DNA from: Verrucomicrobiota bacterium
GTDB taxonomy: Bacteria; Verrucomicrobiota; Verrucomicrobiia; Limisphaerales; UBA11358
Length of the DNA: 34,905 nt
Assembly: GCA_021324235.1 (NCBI GenBank)
Contig: JAJPJM010000171.1
Coordinates: 1-34,905 of the forward strand
Reading direction: 5' to 3'
A model generated the notes under the pieces. It saw only the letters and a list, made by a program, of their open reading frames with translations. It was not told where the DNA came from and made no database searches. The translations under genes and the position numbers were made by a program. The first letter of the stretch is position 1, and every line of letters begins with the position of its first letter. Positions 14,763 to 24,437 of the stretch are shown here, piece by piece.

Positions 14763-14790
14763 AATTGGATTTCCGCCTCCGAGCGAGGGT

Positions 14791-14825
14791 GACTTTGGGC
14801 TTTAAATGTTGGACTTCAGACTTTA
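14791..14825. repeat. Degenerate heptamer tandem repeat upstream of purC
   Basis: Five heptamers, GACTTTG GGCTTTA AATGTTG GACTTCA GACTTTA, end 11 bases before the purC ATG and fill half of the 74-base gap. They belong to the period-7 class of this window. No second, inverted arm is visible here. Confidence 0.55.
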
Positions 14826-14836
14826 ATAATTCGCAG

Positions 14837-15727
14837 ATGGCAAACGAACCAATCCTGCAACTCGATTTACCCGGCATCAAAAAACTCCGCAGCGGCAAGG
14901 TCCGCGACATTTTCGACCTCGGCGATGCCCTGCTGCTGGTCGCCAGCGACCGCATTTCCGCCTTTGACGTGATCATGCCCAACGGCATTCCGCGCAAGGG
15001 CGAGGTGCTCACACAGATCTCGCATTTCTGGTTCGAGAAATTCGCGGGACTCGTGCCGAACCACCTGCTCGCCAGGGCGTCCGATCCCCTGCCGAAAAAC
15101 CTCCAGCCGTTTACCGACCAGCTGGCCCGCCGCTCGATGATTGTGAAAAAGGCCAAACCGCTGGCCATCGAATGCATCGTGCGCGGCTATCTTTCCGGCT
15201 CCGGCTGGAAGGAATACAAGCAGGCGCAGACCGTCTGCGGTATCAAGCTGCCCGCCGGTCTGACCGAATCCGCCGAACTGCCCGAACCGATTTTCACGCC
15301 GTCCACCAAGGCTGAGGCCGGCCATGACGAAAACATCTCGTTCGCGCAGGCGCAGAAAATCGTCGGTGACGAACTCGCGACGCAGGCGCGGGACTTGAGC
15401 CTGAAGATTTACCGGGCCGGACGCGATTACGCCCGGCAACGCGGCATCATCATTGCCGACACCAAGTTCGAGTTTGGCCTGAGCGACGGCAAATTGATCC
15501 TGATTGACGAGGTGATGACGCCGGATTCCTCGCGTTTCTGGCCTGCGGACCAGTATCAACCGGGCCGCGGCCAGCCGAGCTTCGACAAGCAATTTGTCCG
15601 CGATTACCTCGAAACGCTCGACTGGAACAAGACCCCGCCTGGTCCGGTGCTGCCGCCCGACGTCGTTGCCAAAACCAGCGCGAAATATCTGGAGGCATAC
15701 GAGCGGCTCACAGGCAAGAGCCTGTGA
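14837..15727 (+). CDS. purC: Phosphoribosylaminoimidazole-succinocarboxamide synthase
   Basis: SAICAR synthetase, the ATP-dependent ligase joining CAIR and aspartate in purine synthesis. The 296-residue protein has the ATP-binding start SGKVRDIF (19-26), [11 protein letters not shown] (38-48), the substrate motif [30 protein letters not shown], and the late [11 protein letters not shown]...[12 protein letters not shown]. It is of the longer (about 295-residue) subclass, not the roughly 240-residue E. coli type. The start at 14837 is the first ATG after the heptamer repeat and matches the family start. The next gene on the same strand begins 31 bases later. No other purine genes are nearby. 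Confidence 0.96.
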   Translation: MANEPILQLDLPGIKKLRSGKVRDIFDLGDALLLVASDRISAFDVIMPNGIPRKGEVLTQISHFWFEKFAGLVPNHLLARASDPLPKNLQPFTDQLARRSMIVKKAKPLAIECIVRGYLSGSGWKEYKQAQTVCGIKLPAGLTESAELPEPIFTPSTKAEAGHDENISFAQAQKIVGDELATQARDLSLKIYRAGRDYARQRGIIIADTKFEFGLSDGKLILIDEVMTPDSSRFWPADQYQPGRGQPSFDKQFVRDYLETLDWNKTPPGPVLPPDVVAKTSAKYLEAYERLTGKSL

Positions 15728-15728
15728 C

Positions 15729-15756
15729 GGAGTAAGGAGTCAGGAGAAAGAAGCAA
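15729..15756. repeat. Left heptamer arm flanking the four-helix-bundle gene
   Basis: GGAGTAA GGAGTCA GGAGAAA GAAGCAA, directly before the ATG at 15759. It doubles as the only purine-rich ribosome-binding region of that gene. Its reverse complement reappears downstream at 16125-16159. Confidence 0.7.
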
Positions 15757-15758
15757 GA

Positions 15759-16124
15759 ATGCAATTTGAGGATCTCAATGCTTGGCGGAAAGCTAGAGAG
15801 CTGACGAACGGTGTTTACCAGATTTGCAGGATGTCGCCGTTGAAAAATGACTTTGGTTTGCGCGATCAGCTACAACGAGCTGTAGTTTCCGCCATGACCA
15901 ATCTCGCGGAGGGTTTTGATCGGGTTGGTGAAGGTGAAAAACTTCAATTCTGGAATATCGCCCGCGCTTCCGCTGGCGAGGTGAAATCGCTGCTTTACGT
16001 TGTACGCGACAATCAACTGGCCGAAGACGCTGCGGTTCAAAAACTCCGGACCGTTGCCATGGAAGCCAGCGCTTTAACTCAAGGTCTGATCAACTCCTTT
16101 TCCAAAAAACGTGCCGAACGCTAG
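15759..16124 (+). CDS. Four-helix-bundle protein (23S rRNA-intervening-sequence protein family)
   Basis: 121-residue all-helical protein of the IVP/S23 family. It has the family words AWRKAREL (8-15), RDQLQRAVVSAMTNLAEGF (35-53), NIARASAGEVKSLLYV (66-81) and a last helix LRTVAMEASALTQGLINSF. Relatives occur within intervening sequences of 23S rRNA genes in Leptospira and Coxiella, and as the DGR accessory protein Avd; stand-alone copies have no known function. No rRNA or retroelement is present here. The gene is bracketed by inverted heptamer arms (15729-15756 and 16125-16159) that fill both gaps to purC and xerC, as if gene and arms formed one inserted unit. Confidence 0.9.
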   Translation: MQFEDLNAWRKARELTNGVYQICRMSPLKNDFGLRDQLQRAVVSAMTNLAEGFDRVGEGEKLQFWNIARASAGEVKSLLYVVRDNQLAEDAAVQKLRTVAMEASALTQGLINSFSKKRAER

Positions 16125-16159
16125 CTCCTTGCTGCTTACTCCGTTATCCTTGCTTCATG
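16125..16159. repeat. Right heptamer arm flanking the four-helix-bundle gene
   Basis: CTCCTTG CTGCTTA CTCCGTT ATCCTTG CTTCATG begins immediately after the TAG of the four-helix-bundle gene and runs into the xerC start codon. Read on the other strand it gives GAAGCAA, GGAGTAA and GCAGCAA words matching the left arm. Confidence 0.7.
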
Positions 16160-17077
16160 AATTCGCTCGTCGAAGATTTCCTGCAATACCTGCGCCACGA
16201 ACGCGGCCAATCGGACAACACGGCGAAAACGTACGCGGCATTGCTCGGCAAATTCACCACCTGGGCGGCGACGCAAAATCTCACGGACTGGAAATCGGTT
16301 GAATTGAAGCACCTCATGTCGTTCCTGCAGCACGAACGCGAACGGCCGCTGGCGGACCAGCCGAAGGAATCCACCCAGCGATTGAGCAGCGAGAGTGTTT
16401 ATCTCGAAATCGCCGCGTTGCGGGCGCTTTACCGGTTTGCCGAGAACGAAAGATTATTGCCCGTCAATGTCGCCGAAAACCTCTCGTTGCCGCGCCGGTG
16501 GAAACGTCTGCCGAAGGCACTGACGAACGACGAAATCACGAAACTGCTCGTTCCCGAAATGCCGGAAACGCCTGATAATTTGTGTGGCCAGGCAATTATG
16601 GAACTGGCCTATGCCTCCGGCCTGCGGCTGTCGGAATTGAAAAATCTGCGGCTGGAGCAGCTGCATCTCGACGCCGGGTTTATTAATGTTATCGGCAAAG
16701 GCAACAAGGAGCGCGTGGTGCCGGTGGGCAAAAAAGCCGTGGAAGCATTGAATCGTTATATTGGAGCCGGGCGGCCGAAGCTCGTTACGCCGCGTTCGCC
16801 GGCGAATGTATTTCTGACGAAACGCGGCACGCCGTTTGCGTCGGTGACCCTGTGGTTGCGGATCAAGCGCCGGGTACAGCGGACCGGGGTTGCGCGCAAC
16901 ATCACGCCACACATGTTGCGACACAGTTTTGCGACGCATTTATTGGAACACGGGGCGGATTTGCGGGTGATTCAGGAATTGCTGGGCCACGCCAACATCA
17001 GCACCACGGAGGTTTACACGCACGTTACGGGCAACCGGCTGCGGGAAATTCACCGGAAATTTCATCCGCGCGCCTGA
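16157..17077 (+). CDS. Tyrosine recombinase XerC/XerD family
   Basis: 306-residue site-specific recombinase, probably for chromosome dimer resolution. The N-terminal SAM-like DNA-binding domain (about 1-105) begins NSLVEDFLQYLRHERGQSDNT. The catalytic domain holds all six residues: R157 (ASGLRLSEL), K181 (GKGNKER), H252 and R255 (PHMLRHSFATH), H278 (LLGHANISTT) and the nucleophile Y287 (VYTHV). Length and motif spacing are those of XerC/D, not of phage integrases. Whether it is the XerC or XerD partner cannot be decided. The ATG overlaps the right heptamer arm and has no clear Shine-Dalgarno sequence. No dif-like site was recognised nearby. Confidence 0.93.
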   Translation: MNSLVEDFLQYLRHERGQSDNTAKTYAALLGKFTTWAATQNLTDWKSVELKHLMSFLQHERERPLADQPKESTQRLSSESVYLEIAALRALYRFAENERLLPVNVAENLSLPRRWKRLPKALTNDEITKLLVPEMPETPDNLCGQAIMELAYASGLRLSELKNLRLEQLHLDAGFINVIGKGNKERVVPVGKKAVEALNRYIGAGRPKLVTPRSPANVFLTKRGTPFASVTLWLRIKRRVQRTGVARNITPHMLRHSFATHLLEHGADLRVIQELLGHANISTTEVYTHVTGNRLREIHRKFHPRA

Positions 17078-17166
17078 GCGGGAAAAACTTCGGAGGGACG
17101 GGTTATACGGGTTCCCATAACCGGCTCCGGGCCTTGGGTGACCCACCCCGCCGATCCGGGTGGAAG

Positions 17167-17400
17167 CTAGGTCCCGTTGTCGCCGATGGCTTCGACCGGG
17201 CAGCCTTCCTTGGCTTCCTTGCAGCGCGCTTCCTCGTCGGGCGAGGCCGGCTGTTTGTAGACGAACGAGTAGCCGCCGTCATCGTTGCGCTTGAAATTGT
17301 CCGGCGCCGTCTCGCGGCACAGGTCGCAGTCAATGCACTGGTTGTCCACGTAATATTTGCCCGGGACGTTTTCGGGATATTTATTTGCCGCGTCTGCCAT
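17167..17400 (-). CDS. Small 4Fe-4S ferredoxin
   Basis: 77-residue electron carrier. Cysteines C22, C25 and C28 (CIDCDLC) and C67 (GCPVEAIG) give one [4Fe-4S] cluster; an extra Cys60 may form part of a second or altered site. The start at 17400 (MADAANKYPENVPGKYYVD) fits this ferredoxin family; an in-frame ATG at 17412 would add four residues. It is a single gene on the minus strand between xerC and pyk. The 89-base gap after it holds an imperfect GGTTAT/ATAACC hairpin without a T run. Confidence 0.88.
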   Translation of the reverse strand: MADAANKYPENVPGKYYVDNQCIDCDLCRETAPDNFKRNDDGGYSFVYKQPASPDEEARCKEAKEGCPVEAIGDNGT

Positions 17401-17462
17401 AAATTCGTGCATTTAATATGACCGTCGGGGCGGGCGCTGGCAAGCCCCATTTGCCATTAGAA

Positions 17463-17491
17463 TTGGCTGCAACCGATTAAAAACTTTTAAT
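17463..17491 (+). promoter_or_regulatory. Putative pyruvate kinase promoter
   Basis: TTGGCT (17463-17468) and TTTAAT (17486-17491) are separated by 17 bases. The expected transcription start near 17498 leaves a leader of about 10 bases before the ATG at 17508. The match is moderate. Confidence 0.4.
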
Positions 17492-17507
17492 TGCACCCTG
17501 CCCGGGT

Positions 17508-18938
<1,431 letters not shown>

Positions 18939-19032
18939 TTTGCTTCCGGCGCCGGCGGCTCACGCCGACAGACGGCTCCGCGCTTTAATGTTGGAGCACT
19001 TGACAACCCGCGCCGCGGGCCGAGGTTAACCC

Positions 19033-19362
19033 ATGAAAAAGGAGCGAACATTGTTTCTGATTGTCCTGTTCGCTGCGTGCCAGGCCGTGGCCCAGCAAAC
19101 GCCCAACACCCAATCGGCGTCACGGACCAATGCCCCGTCCGCTTCCGCGACCTTCACCAATGTGAAGCCAAAGTTCCATTTATTTGGACCGGTTGAACCG
19201 GCGCAAACCGGGAATCACTCGCGGTACGTTGAGGGTCTGGATACGCGGGCGTGGACGACGGTGGCGGAAGACGATTCGGGTAAATCGGTTTTTCCGGATG
19301 CCGAGACCCACGAAGCCGGGCTATGTTTGTTGTGGTGGGGCAACGAACCGCAGACTCGCTGA
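19033..19362 (+). CDS. Small secreted hypothetical protein
   Basis: 109 residues with a clear signal peptide MKKERTLFLIVLFAACQAVAQ (1-21). The mature part is Ser/Thr/Asn/Pro-rich and then has KFHLFGPVEPAQTGNHSRYVEGLDTRAWTTVAE, with no recognised domain. The signal peptide argues that the gene is real. A TTGACA lies at 19000-19005, but no good -10 box follows at the right distance. It converges on nuoN with a 40-base gap containing the palindrome GGTGCGCACC (19372-19381). Function unknown. Confidence 0.55.
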   Translation: MKKERTLFLIVLFAACQAVAQQTPNTQSASRTNAPSASATFTNVKPKFHLFGPVEPAQTGNHSRYVEGLDTRAWTTVAEDDSGKSVFPDAETHEAGLCLLWWGNEPQTR

Positions 19363-19402
19363 GTTTCAAGTGGTGCGCACCGTCGAAGGAGGTGAACCGG
19401 AT

Positions 19403-20854
19403 TTACAGCGACAGTGCTTTGGCCGCTTCCGTGGCGAGGTTGAACACCACGCTCGGAAACAGGCCGATCCAGAACATGCCGGCGATGCAGACGCAGACGG
19501 AGAATTTGACCGGCCCGGACAAGGGGATGGGTGATAAATCCGGCGTGTTTGGGCTCCAGTAAATGGCACGGATGACGCCAAAATAGTAGTAGAGCGAAAT
19601 CACCACCCCGACGAGCGCCGTGAACGCGAGGCAATAATAACCATGATTGTGATTGATTGCGCCCTGCTGGATGACGGCTTTCAACAGCAGAAATTTTCCA
19701 AAGAAACCTGCCATCGGCGGGATGCCCGCCAGCGACACCATCGCCAGCGTCATCGTGACGGCCAGCAACGGAGAACGCTGATGCAAACCTGCCAGTGCGG
19801 AAATGTCCTCGTTGTCCAGGTGCCGCATCACGACGCAAATCACCAGGAATGCCGCCACCACGGTGAACAGATAACCGGCCAGATAATAGAGCAACGCCGC
19901 CTGCCCGCTCACGCTTAACGCCGCCACGCCCAGCAACAGATAGCCCGCGTGCGCAATGCTCGAATAGCCGAGTAATCGCTTTAAATTGCGCTGCGGCAGC
20001 GCGCACAGGTTGCCGTACAGGATGGTGATGCCGGAAATGACAATAAGCAGGTCTGCCCAATGTTTCGCTATGTCCGGCAGGGCGGTGAAGAGCACGCGCA
20101 GCAACAGGACAAAACCGGCAGCCTTGGAACCGACCGCCAAAAAGGCCGTGGTCGGTGTTGGCGCGCCCTGGTAAACGTCCGGCGCCCAAATCTGAAAGGG
20201 AAACGCGGCGATTTTGAAACCGAGCCCGACCAGCACGAACAGCACGCCCAGGAGGAAGATTTTATTGGTTTCGAATTGCGCGGCGACCAACGCGAGCTTG
20301 TTGAAATTCAACTGGCCGGTGGTGCCCCACACCAGCGCGATGCCGAATACGAGGAAGGCCGACGACAGCGCGCCCAGAATCAGGTATTTCACGCCCGCTT
20401 CGAGTGAAATCAGCCGGCCGCGTTGAAAACTCGTCAGCACGTAAAACGTGATGGTGATGAGTTCGATGGAAACAAAGAGCATGGCGAAGTCGTTGGCCGA
20501 GGCGGCGAACAACATGCCCGACAGCGCAAAGACAATCAGCGAGTAGTATTCGGTGATGCCCCCGGCGATGCGGTCGGAGAATTCCACCGACATGAAGAGC
20601 ACCAGCATGGCGGCCACGAGGAAAAACCGCTTGAAAAACACCGCGAGCGTGTCTTCCACGAACGAACCGTTGAAGGCCGTGCCGGTGGTGTAATTACCCA
20701 GGTTCGTGATGAGCAGGGTCCCGAGTGTGGCGATGGCCAGATAGGCGAGAAACCGCCGGCGTTCGGGAGCGAGACCGAAGCCGAAATCCGCCAGCATCAG
20801 CACGACGCCGAGCGCAATCACCCAGATTTCCAGACTCATCAAGGAAGCGTTCAT
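19403..20854 (-). CDS. nuoN: NADH-quinone oxidoreductase subunit N
   Basis: Antiporter-like proton-pumping subunit in the membrane arm of complex I. Its 483 residues form about 14 membrane helices. Family words include GMLFAASANDFAMLFVSIEL, the conserved lysine region around VGLGFKIAAFPFQIWAPDVY, GAPTPTTAFLAVGSKAAGF, and LLGYSSIAHAGYLLLG, which marks the discontinuous helix and its lysine-rich neighbour. Length matches the family. The start codon overlaps the nuoM stop in ATGA, so translation is coupled. It is the last gene of the nuo operon; no strong terminator hairpin is evident before the convergent small gene. Confidence 0.95.
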   Translation of the reverse strand: MNASLMSLEIWVIALGVVLMLADFGFGLAPERRRFLAYLAIATLGTLLITNLGNYTTGTAFNGSFVEDTLAVFFKRFFLVAAMLVLFMSVEFSDRIAGGITEYYSLIVFALSGMLFAASANDFAMLFVSIELITITFYVLTSFQRGRLISLEAGVKYLILGALSSAFLVFGIALVWGTTGQLNFNKLALVAAQFETNKIFLLGVLFVLVGLGFKIAAFPFQIWAPDVYQGAPTPTTAFLAVGSKAAGFVLLLRVLFTALPDIAKHWADLLIVISGITILYGNLCALPQRNLKRLLGYSSIAHAGYLLLGVAALSVSGQAALLYYLAGYLFTVVAAFLVICVVMRHLDNEDISALAGLHQRSPLLAVTMTLAMVSLAGIPPMAGFFGKFLLLKAVIQQGAINHNHGYYCLAFTALVGVVISLYYYFGVIRAIYWSPNTPDLSPIPLSGPVKFSVCVCIAGMFWIGLFPSVVFNLATEAAKALSL

Positions 20855-22554
20855 TGATTCAAGATCGTATTATTGGCCAGGGCGACAGCGGAATTGTCGT
20901 GTAGCACCCGCGTCCCGCGGGTGGTTTCGGGCGTCGCGCCCGAAACTGTCAGCGGACGAGACGCGGCAGGGTTTATCGGATCAACTTTGGTCTCTCGCGT
21001 GTCTATCCAATTCGGCGGGACGCCTAATTGAACCCGCCGGAGGCGGGTGCTACCCATAGCAACCGTTTCCCCTCGTGCCATCGCTACAATCTTTTCCGCG
21101 TCAGGCGTGATTTTATCGGTCAGCAGCCGCGGGAAACAGCCGAACACAAACAAACTCGCCAGCAACAATGCGTAAGGCAGCTTGCGCCAGAGATTTGAGG
21201 CGTCGGCCAGGCCCGCCCATTTGTCCGGCAACGGCCCGTGCAGCACGTTGCGGATGGCGCGCGTCATGTAAACCGCGCCGATGATCAGTGCGCCCCACAG
21301 CGCCAGGCCGGTCACGAGCGGGAACACCGTCCAGGCGCCGAAGAACACCGTGACTTCGCCGACGAAATTGGCAAAACCCGGCAAACCACAGCCGGCCATC
21401 GCTGCCATGAGCAGGACCGTGCCGATGAACCGCAGCTGCCGGCACAGCCCGCCCAGTTCGCTGATTTGGAGCGTGCCGGTCTTCTGATAAATGTAACCGC
21501 TCAACGCAAACGACAGCGCGGCGAGGAAACCGTGTGCCACCATGATGAACTCCGCGCCGGTCACGCCGATGAGGTTCAGGCTCGCGATGCCGAGGAAAAT
21601 AAAGCCCATATGCGCCACACTGGAATTGCCGATGAGCAGGTTGAGGTCCTTCTGTCGCATCGCCACCCAGCCGATGTACAGGATGTTACCGAGGCAGAGC
21701 CAGGCGAGGATTTGCATCCAACCTTGCGCGCCCTGCGGCAGCAGGGGCAAGGCAATGCGGATCAGGCCGTAAAGCCCGAACTTTTTCAACACGCCGGCGT
21801 GCAGCATGGAGGTGGGCGACGGCGCGGAACCGTAACCCAGCGGCGCCCAGGAATGAAACGGCCAGAGCGATACCAGAATCCCAAAACCGAACAACAACAA
21901 CGGGAAGATGAGGTTTTGTGCATGCACCGACAGCGGGTGCCGCCGGATGTATTCCGTGAGCCGGGGAATATCGAATGTGTTCGCGCCGGATTGCACATAC
22001 AGCGCGAGCAGCCCGATCAAGGCAATGAGCGCGCCCAGGCTCAGGTAAAGCGTGATCTGGAACGTGGCGTAGTTCTTCCGTTCACCCCGGCCCCAGACGC
22101 CAATCATGATGAACGTCGGCACCAGCGCGAGTTCATGCAGGAAATAGAAGAAGAACAGGTCCAGGGACGCAAACGCGCCCAGAATGCCGCCGCTCATCAC
22201 CAGCAGCAGGATGTAAAACTCCTTCTCGCGTTCCTTGATTTCCCACGAGCAGCACGCCGCCGCGAAGGCGACGATGGCGCCCATCAAAATCAGCCCGACG
22301 TTCAAGCCGTCCACGCCGACGTGGTAACTGATGCCGAGCGATTCGACCCACGGAATCTGTTGCACGAAACGGTAGCCGTCTGCGTCCATTGGCGCACTGC
22401 CGTAGGCGCAGAACATTTTCACCGCGAGCGCCGCCGAAATGAGCGTGGCCAGCACAGCGATCGCGCGGATGATGACGCGGTAATTGCGCGGCACAAGTAC
22501 CAGCGCCAGCGCCGCCACAATCGGCCAGCCAAAAATGTAGGTCAAAATGGACAT
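20851..22554 (-). CDS. nuoM: NADH-quinone oxidoreductase subunit M, with repeat-derived C-terminal segment
   Basis: Antiporter-like proton-pumping subunit of the membrane arm. 567 residues, longer than the usual 490-530. The core has the conserved glutamate and lysine regions (FFYFLHELALVPTFIMIGVWG, FGFGILVSLWPFHSWAPLGY), APSPTSMLHAGVLKKFGLYG, NSSVAHMGFIFLG and GLPGFANFVGE. Residues about 501-552 are encoded entirely by a palindromic element (20901-21053): a low-complexity stretch beginning STRLRRVQLGVPPNW. The protein then resumes with NSAVALANNTILNQ. The last membrane helix ends before this, so the extra segment should hang outside the fold, and the subunit is likely functional. Its stop overlaps the nuoN start. 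Confidence 0.94.
   Translation of the reverse strand: MSILTYIFGWPIVAALALVLVPRNYRVIIRAIAVLATLISAALAVKMFCAYGSAPMDADGYRFVQQIPWVESLGISYHVGVDGLNVGLILMGAIVAFAAACCSWEIKEREKEFYILLLVMSGGILGAFASLDLFFFYFLHELALVPTFIMIGVWGRGERKNYATFQITLYLSLGALIALIGLLALYVQSGANTFDIPRLTEYIRRHPLSVHAQNLIFPLLLFGFGILVSLWPFHSWAPLGYGSAPSPTSMLHAGVLKKFGLYGLIRIALPLLPQGAQGWMQILAWLCLGNILYIGWVAMRQKDLNLLIGNSSVAHMGFIFLGIASLNLIGVTGAEFIMVAHGFLAALSFALSGYIYQKTGTLQISELGGLCRQLRFIGTVLLMAAMAGCGLPGFANFVGEVTVFFGAWTVFPLVTGLALWGALIIGAVYMTRAIRNVLHGPLPDKWAGLADASNLWRKLPYALLLASLFVFGCFPRLLTDKITPDAEKIVAMARGETVAMGSTRLRRVQLGVPPNWIDTRETKVDPINPAASRPLTVSGATPETTRGTRVLHDNSAVALANNTILNQ
20901..21053. repeat. Palindromic element inserted in frame in nuoM
   Basis: 153 bases (exactly 51 codons) bounded by GTAGCACCCGC (20901-20911) and its inverted copy GCGGGTGCTAC (21043-21053). 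Internal hairpins: CACCCGCG/CGCGGGTG near the left end, GTTTCGGGCG/CGCCCGAAAC (20924-20946) and ACCCGCC/GGCGGGT near the right end. No stop codon is created in the nuoM frame. The architecture is like the shorter element in the uracil-DNA glycosylase gene, but the sequence family differs. Confidence 0.85.
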
Positions 22555-22555
22555 T

Positions 22556-24424
22556 TTATTTTCCCAAAACGAAATACATCACCACCGCCACGCCGAGCAC
22601 GAACAGGAAGGCGTAGGTCTGGAGATTGCCGGTCTGGACCAGCCGCAATGCGCGACCGCTCAAATCCGTGCCGCCACGCACCAGCCCGATGCACAAGCCT
22701 TCCACCAGCCAGCGGTCAATCCAATCCATCACCGCCGCAATAAAATCATGCGCGCGAATGAAAGTGGCCTCGTAAAGCTCATCGAAGTAAAATTTGTGCT
22801 TCATCGCGGTCGCCAGGCCGCCGAGCTTCTCCGGCAGCGGATCGCTGGCAGCATCGCGGTACAAGGCACGCGCGGCAAAGAAGCCCGCCGCAATGAAAGC
22901 CAGCCCGACCAGCACGCCAGCGGGCGAATGCGTGAGCGGCTCTACCAGGCTTTGCCCGAACGACTCGCGGGCTTCGCCGGGCGAGAATTGCGACGCGTAG
23001 GTCTGGCTGACGCCAATGACGCCGCCAATCACCGCGAACACCGCCAGCACGCGCAACGGCCAGGCCATGACGGCGGGTGATTCGTGGACATGCTCGGCGG
23101 CTTGCGTCTTCGGCTTGCCGAGAAACGCGACGTAGAACAACCGGAACATGTAAAATGCCGTCAACCCGGCAACCGCCGCGCCGAGGATGAAGAGCGCATA
23201 ATTCCCTTGGCTCAATGCCTGGCCAAGGATGCTGTCCTTGGAATAGAAACCGCTGAACGGCGGCACCCCGCTCAGGGCCAGCGTGCCGATCAAAAAGGTC
23301 CAGAACGTGACGGGCATCTTCTTCTGCAGTCTGCCCATTTTCCAAATGTCCTGTTCGTCATGCATGGCGTGAATGACCGAGCCGGCACCAAGGAACAACA
23401 GCGCCTTGAAAAAGGCGTGCGTGGTGAGGTGAAACATCGCCGGTGTTGGACCGGCCAGGCCGACGGACATGACCATGTAACCCAGTTGCGACAGCGTTGA
23501 ATAGGCGAGAATGCGTTTGATGTCGTTTTGCTGGACGGCAATCAACGCGGCGAGCAAGGCGGTGAATCCGCCGATCCACGCAATGACATGCAACGCATCG
23601 GCATTGAGCAAAAACAAAATCCGGCACAGCATGTAAACGCCGGCGGCCACCATCGTGGCCGCGTGGATGAGGGCGCTGACGGGTGTCGGGCCTTCCATGG
23701 CGTCCGGCAGCCACACGTGCAGCGGGAATTGTGCGGACTTGCCCACGGCGCCGCAGAAAAGCAGCAACGCGGCAACGGTCGCCATTCCGCCGAGCACGGC
23801 CGGATCGGCGGTGAGCTTGTTTTGCAACACCGTGAAATTGAGCGAACCCAACAATCCCCAAACCATCAAAATGCCGAGCAGGAAACCGAAATCGCCGAGG
23901 CGGTTGACGATGAACGCCTTTTTGGCCGCGTCACCGGCGCTGGGCTTTTCAAACCAGAAACCGATGAGCAGATAGCTGGAGACGCCGACCAGTTCCCAGA
24001 AAATGAACAGTTCGATGAAATTGTTCGCCAGCACGATGCCAAGCATCGAGAAGGTGAACAGGCTCATGAACGCGAAAAAGCGCGAAAAGCTGCGGTCGGC
24101 GTGCATGTACCCGAAGGAATAAATATGAATCGCGCCGCCAACGCCGGTGACAATCAAGAGCATCATCAGGCTCAGCGCATCGAGTTTCAGTCCGAAATCC
24201 ACGTGCAGGCCGCCGATGGTCAGCCAGTTGGCAATGGACTCAGCGGATGACGGCTGCCAGCCGTTGGCGTTGATGAAAACCAGTGAGAGGACAAAGCCGG
24301 TGACAATGGCGCCGATGGACAGCAGCGCACTCACGGTGCGGTAGCGCAGCGTGAACAGCGTGATGCCACCCGCCGCCAGCAGCGGCAGGAACAGAATCAG
24401 CCAAGGCAGGAGTTCGAGTTTCAT
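22556..24424 (-). CDS. nuoL: NADH-quinone oxidoreductase subunit L
   Basis: Distal antiporter-like subunit of complex I, with the long lateral helix that braces the membrane arm. 622 residues, normal for NuoL. It has the start KLELLPWLILFLPLLAAGG, GVGGAIHIYSFGYMHAD, FIFWELVGVSSYLLIGFWF with the conserved glutamate, APTP-like EGPTPVSALIHAATMVAAGV, and AYSTLSQLGYMVMSVGL. The C-terminal part (about 520-622) contains the lateral amphipathic helix and final transmembrane anchor (YAFLFVLGVAVVMYFVLG). ATG 24424 is preferred to 24442, which would add six polar residues. One base separates it from nuoM. Upstream is the inverted heptamer structure. Confidence 0.95.
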   Translation of the reverse strand: MKLELLPWLILFLPLLAAGGITLFTLRYRTVSALLSIGAIVTGFVLSLVFINANGWQPSSAESIANWLTIGGLHVDFGLKLDALSLMMLLIVTGVGGAIHIYSFGYMHADRSFSRFFAFMSLFTFSMLGIVLANNFIELFIFWELVGVSSYLLIGFWFEKPSAGDAAKKAFIVNRLGDFGFLLGILMVWGLLGSLNFTVLQNKLTADPAVLGGMATVAALLLFCGAVGKSAQFPLHVWLPDAMEGPTPVSALIHAATMVAAGVYMLCRILFLLNADALHVIAWIGGFTALLAALIAVQQNDIKRILAYSTLSQLGYMVMSVGLAGPTPAMFHLTTHAFFKALLFLGAGSVIHAMHDEQDIWKMGRLQKKMPVTFWTFLIGTLALSGVPPFSGFYSKDSILGQALSQGNYALFILGAAVAGLTAFYMFRLFYVAFLGKPKTQAAEHVHESPAVMAWPLRVLAVFAVIGGVIGVSQTYASQFSPGEARESFGQSLVEPLTHSPAGVLVGLAFIAAGFFAARALYRDAASDPLPEKLGGLATAMKHKFYFDELYEATFIRAHDFIAAVMDWIDRWLVEGLCIGLVRGGTDLSGRALRLVQTGNLQTYAFLFVLGVAVVMYFVLGK

Positions 24425-24437
24425 CCAATGAGATGGA

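Noticed and set aside
15759-16124. The four-helix-bundle gene as a 23S rRNA intervening sequence.
   Set aside because: No rRNA sequence flanks it; neighbours are purC and xerC.
17087-17130. Hairpin GGTTAT/ATAACC after xerC as an intrinsic terminator.
   Set aside because: Short imperfect stem and no T run on either side.
19000-19028. TTGACA as promoter for the small secreted protein.
   Set aside because: The region 17 bases downstream (AGGTTA) is a poor -10 and the spacer is a GC-rich hairpin, so it is not listed as a feature.
21238-22743. A 501-codon open frame on the plus strand opposite nuoM.
   Set aside because: It lies wholly antisense to nuoM and part of nuoL, has a biased composition rich in Arg, Gln and His as expected from antisense of GC-rich membrane-protein genes, and matches no family I recognise.
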